This document shows positions 61,021-64,000 of a DNA stretch of 64,000 nucleotides, one piece after another; the stretch's first letter is position 1; each line of letters opens with the position of its first letter. The position numbers and the translations under genes were made by a program. The stretch covers positions 300,248 to 364,247 of the forward strand of contig CH002367.1 of NCBI GenBank assembly GCA_000149265.1. The letters are read 5' to 3'. Source of the stretch: Ciona savignyi (lineage: Eukaryota; Chordata; Ascidiacea; Phlebobranchia; Cionidae). The notes below the pieces were generated by a model. The model did not search any database. It was not told the origin of the DNA and worked only from the letters and a program-made list of their open reading frames with translations.

Positions 61021-61309
61021 TCGTTCCAAGGTTGTATTTTCGTGTTCATTACCTTTGGTTTTCGTGTTCATAACCTTAGTTTATAAATTTTGTCAATTTG
61101 ATTGAAAAGCTCTTTTGTACAATCGTCTGTTTCTCTTGATTACAAATCAACGTCATATTTAAGGAGATTTATATTTTTTGAGATTATAATGTGAACTATT
61201 TTTAACTGAAAAGTCATTTGTTGTGTTTAATTCATTTTTAACTCGGTTTATTACATCACATAGTGAAAGTACCATAATTAATATGAATAAGAGTAAATTT
61301 ATCACAGGC

Positions 61310-61315
61310 AATAAA
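61310..61315 (+). other. Polyadenylation signal of the arylsulfatase gene
   Basis: AATAAA about 290 bases after the stop. Earlier sequence in the 3' region has no better match. Confidence 0.55.
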
Positions 61316-62939
61316 ATATATATTAACTTTATATTTGTATGCTGTTTATTTTTGTCTAGTTATTTTGATTCTGTAGTTGACAATTGACTTTAAGTCTGTT
61401 GTAAGGTGTGCAGTACTAAAAAAGATCTTTCAACTCTTTCAATTAATTATTATTGTAAAAATTTTAGTAATAGTTCAAATTTTTTTTTTAATTTACAATC
61501 CAAATTTTCTATTGTGTTTATATAGTTATTTTATATTTGTGACTTTTAAAATTGATTTAATAATATGTATATCTTGATGTTCCACAATATATTTTCATGT
61601 TTGTTTCATTCCAAGTAAACTTCATATTTATATTCACTGTTTGAACACCATCAATATAACATTTCCATACTGTACAGTTGGTTATACGAAGCGGAAGGTG
61701 GTTGGTTTGATACTAGTTGTCACCAGGGACAGAATAGAATATTCATGTTTATTCCCATTTATGGAAAAAACGCAATAAGGCCTTCTTTGTTTTTCCATTC
61801 ACTGGGATACTAAAGATTGTGCCGGATAACCGCACTACTACAGAGAAATACGTTTTTCGAGGGTGCAGACTGTAGGCATACTCAAATTACTAAAGTAATA
61901 TGATTCTAGCGGCACAGAGAAGTGAATAAAGGCTTCTTTCATGCCTTATTGACTCCAACAAACCCGAGCTCCGTCACGGAAAGCCAATCCCATTCTCGAG
62001 GACACCAAACCACACAAAGTTGGTGAACAAATCGTCTGTACAAACGATGTTTAGTTAGTTTAGTTGATTCATTTTTTTGCCCCCAGTATTAAAAATTGGC
62101 AAATGAATCAAATTACGACACAGAAACAGGAAAAGACGGCAAAACGAACTGTTGTTAAAACAAGTTATTAGAAAAAGAATATCATTTAATAAATATAACA
62201 GACGCGGCCGCCAAACCTAAGCAAAATAACAATAATAAGCAAACAAAATTTAATTACGACCAAAACAATATTTTAATGCGATGGGCTACCACACATAGTT
62301 CCAGGCAAACCGCCACGCAAAAATGGGTATTTCGCAGTACCAAACCGTCCCCCCAATCCTTGAGAGACAAAATATGCCCCTCTCAGCCCGCTAATCTGGA
62401 AACTCCAAAGCGTCAAAAACTCTCAGCGCCCAAATTCTATCCTCCCATGAGCAACAAGGCGTCAAAAGATCGGCCTCCCACCAACTAGGACGGTTCACAT
62501 TGCTGCACAGTGGGAAGCCACTGAGACCCGCGGTTCCGGGCTCCATCGTGAGAGAACAATAATGACGTCTATTCCATACAGCACACATCGACTTTTCCGA
62601 ACTTTCGCGAATTCTTTACAGTGCTTTAGCCAAGGACAAAACTGACTAGGTTAAGATCAATGAATAAGGATTGTAATTACAATGCAAAAAAAACAACCCT
62701 TATGGTAAACCCAAAAGTAGACTTATCAATTTGACGCCAGAAATGTTAACTTTGTCGGGTTTCAGGAGTTTTAGTTTATACTTGGTGCCTATGTCTGGCA
62801 CTTGACCTTGCCTGAAGATCCTGGCCAACAGTATTTAGCTGATATGTTTCTCGCAATCCGACAACTTACGGAAGGGGATTTATTCTTGTTTATAAGTTGA
62901 CACAGTAAAATACATACAATTGAACTGATTCGTTAGACA
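61316..62939. other. Repeat-derived spacer
   Basis: Contains a SINE 3'-end scrap at about 61731-61775 ('agaatattcatgtttattccc'), a segment at 62095-62215 related to the 'gcggccacgtcta' repeat in reverse ('gacgcggccgcc'), and a scrap of SINE body at 62612-62650 ('ccaaggacaaaactgactagg'). The GC-richer stretch 62280-62580 has an open frame but resembles nothing I know. Confidence 0.5.
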
Positions 62940-63238
62940 TGTAGCAGCGCTCCATACAGGGTTTAAGCAGGGTAAGACAAGGGGTATTCAGAGGTCAAGT
63001 ATTTACTGGGTAATCGCGCAGCGTGCAGCCAGGTAAAGCACTGTACACAGAGGCATAGCTCAGGTAGGTATAGGGTATGGCTGGAGGGAGCGGTCAGGTC
63101 AAAAGAGGCCAGCCCGGTATACCTCTCTGTTATTATGGAATTATACACGGTTAATATAAGATTCATAACGGAAAACAAATGTTTGTACACGAAGCTTGGC
63201 AAGCGTTAAGTAGAACTCGCGGGAAACCATGAATCCAG
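62940..63238 (-). repeat. Truncated LTR of the 7605-9190 family
   Basis: Begins TGTAGCAGCGC and follows the LTR through 'cacgaagcttggcaagcg' and 'actcgcgggaaacc'. It is cut before the TGGGATTCCCACA end. Confidence 0.7.
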
Positions 63239-63257
63239 TGAATTAAAAAGTTGTATT

Positions 63258-63412
63258 AAAATTAAAAGAACATCTCAATCATATACAATTAAACACATTG
63301 TAACAGCTTCGGTGACCACGTGACCCGACGGTGGGCACAAGGTAATCTGACGATTGCCCGTGTGGTAACAACCCTTGCGTTTTCCTTTCATGATAAACGT
63401 AAATATCAAGTG
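63258..63412 (+). repeat. SINE 3' half
   Basis: 'aagaacatctcaatcatata', 'ggtaatctgacgattgccc' and 'catgataaacgtaaatatc' match the family body and tail. The head is absent. Confidence 0.7.
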
Positions 63413-63732
63413 ATGTTTTCTTTATTTCGGGTGCGTGCAAAATACCGCAGTCCAGTTACAATTTTTTTCCACCACGAAATAGGACCAACAAATTTTTTTG
63501 TTAATTCATAGAAATAAGAATTACGGAATGCCGACCCATTTGGGTCTATATTACAAAGTCGAAAATGATCGCCTTGTAACAGTGTCACAGATTGATTGGA
63601 AAAATAAAAAAAATGCTAAAAACAACTCTACATATGTCACACTGAAGCTGTAATCGGAATTCATTTGTATATGCACTATATGCCAACAATTTTGTTGAAA
63701 GGGGTGATTATTCAGAAAAATAAATGTTGAAT

Positions 63733-63896
63733 TTAGAGTAAACTATGGTCATCGCTGATTTTATTTTCTTCTTCGGCTTGAGACGCTGAACGAACGCTTT
63801 GAAGCATCTTGAGACAAACGCATACTGATAAGAAGGCTGATGCGCTGCCTACGTAGAACACCAGGGTTAAATCTCCTGTCACGTCAACGAATTTAC
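63733..63896 (-). CDS. Last coding exon of a probable SLC16-type transporter
   Basis: On the - strand an acceptor AG (63898-63897) leads into a 164-base exon ending in TAA at 63735-63733. It encodes KFVDVTGDLTLVFYVGSASA and a hydrophobic helix followed by a short acidic cytoplasmic tail (QAEEENKISDDHSLL). The pattern G-x(3)-D-x-T-G-x(4)-FY before a terminal transmembrane helix is typical of monocarboxylate transporters (MFS, SLC16). The earlier exons lie right of the window. Identification rests on one exon, so another MFS family is possible. Confidence 0.5.
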
Positions 63897-63926
63897 CTGA
63901 AAGGTTTAATTAAAATATTAAGTTTG

Positions 63927-64000
63927 GCGGCCACGTCTAAATATACCGAAAATAAATCATAATTTGATTTTAGAAGTGTTTTAACGTATGTCATTTGCGC
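63927..64000. repeat. Fragment of the 'gcggccacgtcta' repeat at the window edge
   Basis: 'ggcggccacgtctaaatatacc' and the following AT-rich sequence match 38808-38870; cut by the window end. It lies in the intron of the transporter gene. Confidence 0.6.

Noticed and set aside
62276-62488. 70-codon open frame in GC-richer sequence
   Set aside because: No recognisable domain, no splice or promoter context, and the surroundings are repeat scraps.

Overview
The window is animal nuclear DNA: AT-rich, with intron-containing genes, tRNA-derived SINEs, LTR retrotransposons and many short inverted-repeat transposons. The gene content and repeat style fit an ascidian tunicate, probably Ciona; that assignment is inference. 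Two 100-base runs of N (36582-36681 and 50822-50921) are assembly gaps.

Left flank (1-9265). The last six coding exons of an ABHD16A-type serine hydrolase lie on the + strand, with Ser, Asp and His of the triad all visible. Its introns and downstream flank are full of SINEs, a hAT element and a nested small LTR retrotransposon. Base composition and repeats change where the histone locus starts.

Histone locus (about 9.4-49 kb). There are 24 replication-dependent histone genes, counting one H2B cut by a gap: five H3, seven H2A, three H4, six H2B and three H1. None has an intron. Each is followed within about 20-35 bases by the metazoan histone 3' stem-loop and an AAAGAG-like downstream element, so the transcripts should be cut by SLBP/U7 snRNP rather than polyadenylated. 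The core order, left to right, is H2B(-) H3(-) H2A(-) relic-H2B(+) H1(-) H2A(+) H2B(-) H4(-). It recurs about three times with a true period near 10.3-10.6 kb. Unit 1 is lengthened by a 4.05-kb insertion whose ends are inverted arrays of a 9-bp minisatellite, flanked by a 9-bp target duplication. Unit 2 is shortened by a gap that by alignment hides about 2.5 kb and one H4 gene. H1 and one H2A share a divergent promoter region of about 0.8 kb. Dead pieces of histone genes (an antisense-oriented H2B relic, an H3 tail, an H1 tail, solitary stem-loops) recur at the same places in different units.

Right flank (49-64 kb). A roughly 190-bp satellite array is interrupted by a hAT element. It is followed by a BEL/Pao LTR retrotransposon with near-identical LTRs but a defective interior, then MITEs and SINEs. 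Next come an intronless arylsulfatase B-like gene with one apparent single-base frameshift, and finally the last coding exon of a probable SLC16-type transporter on the - strand.

As a system, the locus supplies histones in S phase: TATA boxes, CCAAT boxes, E2F-like sites and a shared TCTCTCG/CGAGAGA motif lie upstream of many of the genes, and 3' processing signals are uniform except for an altered stem in H4.
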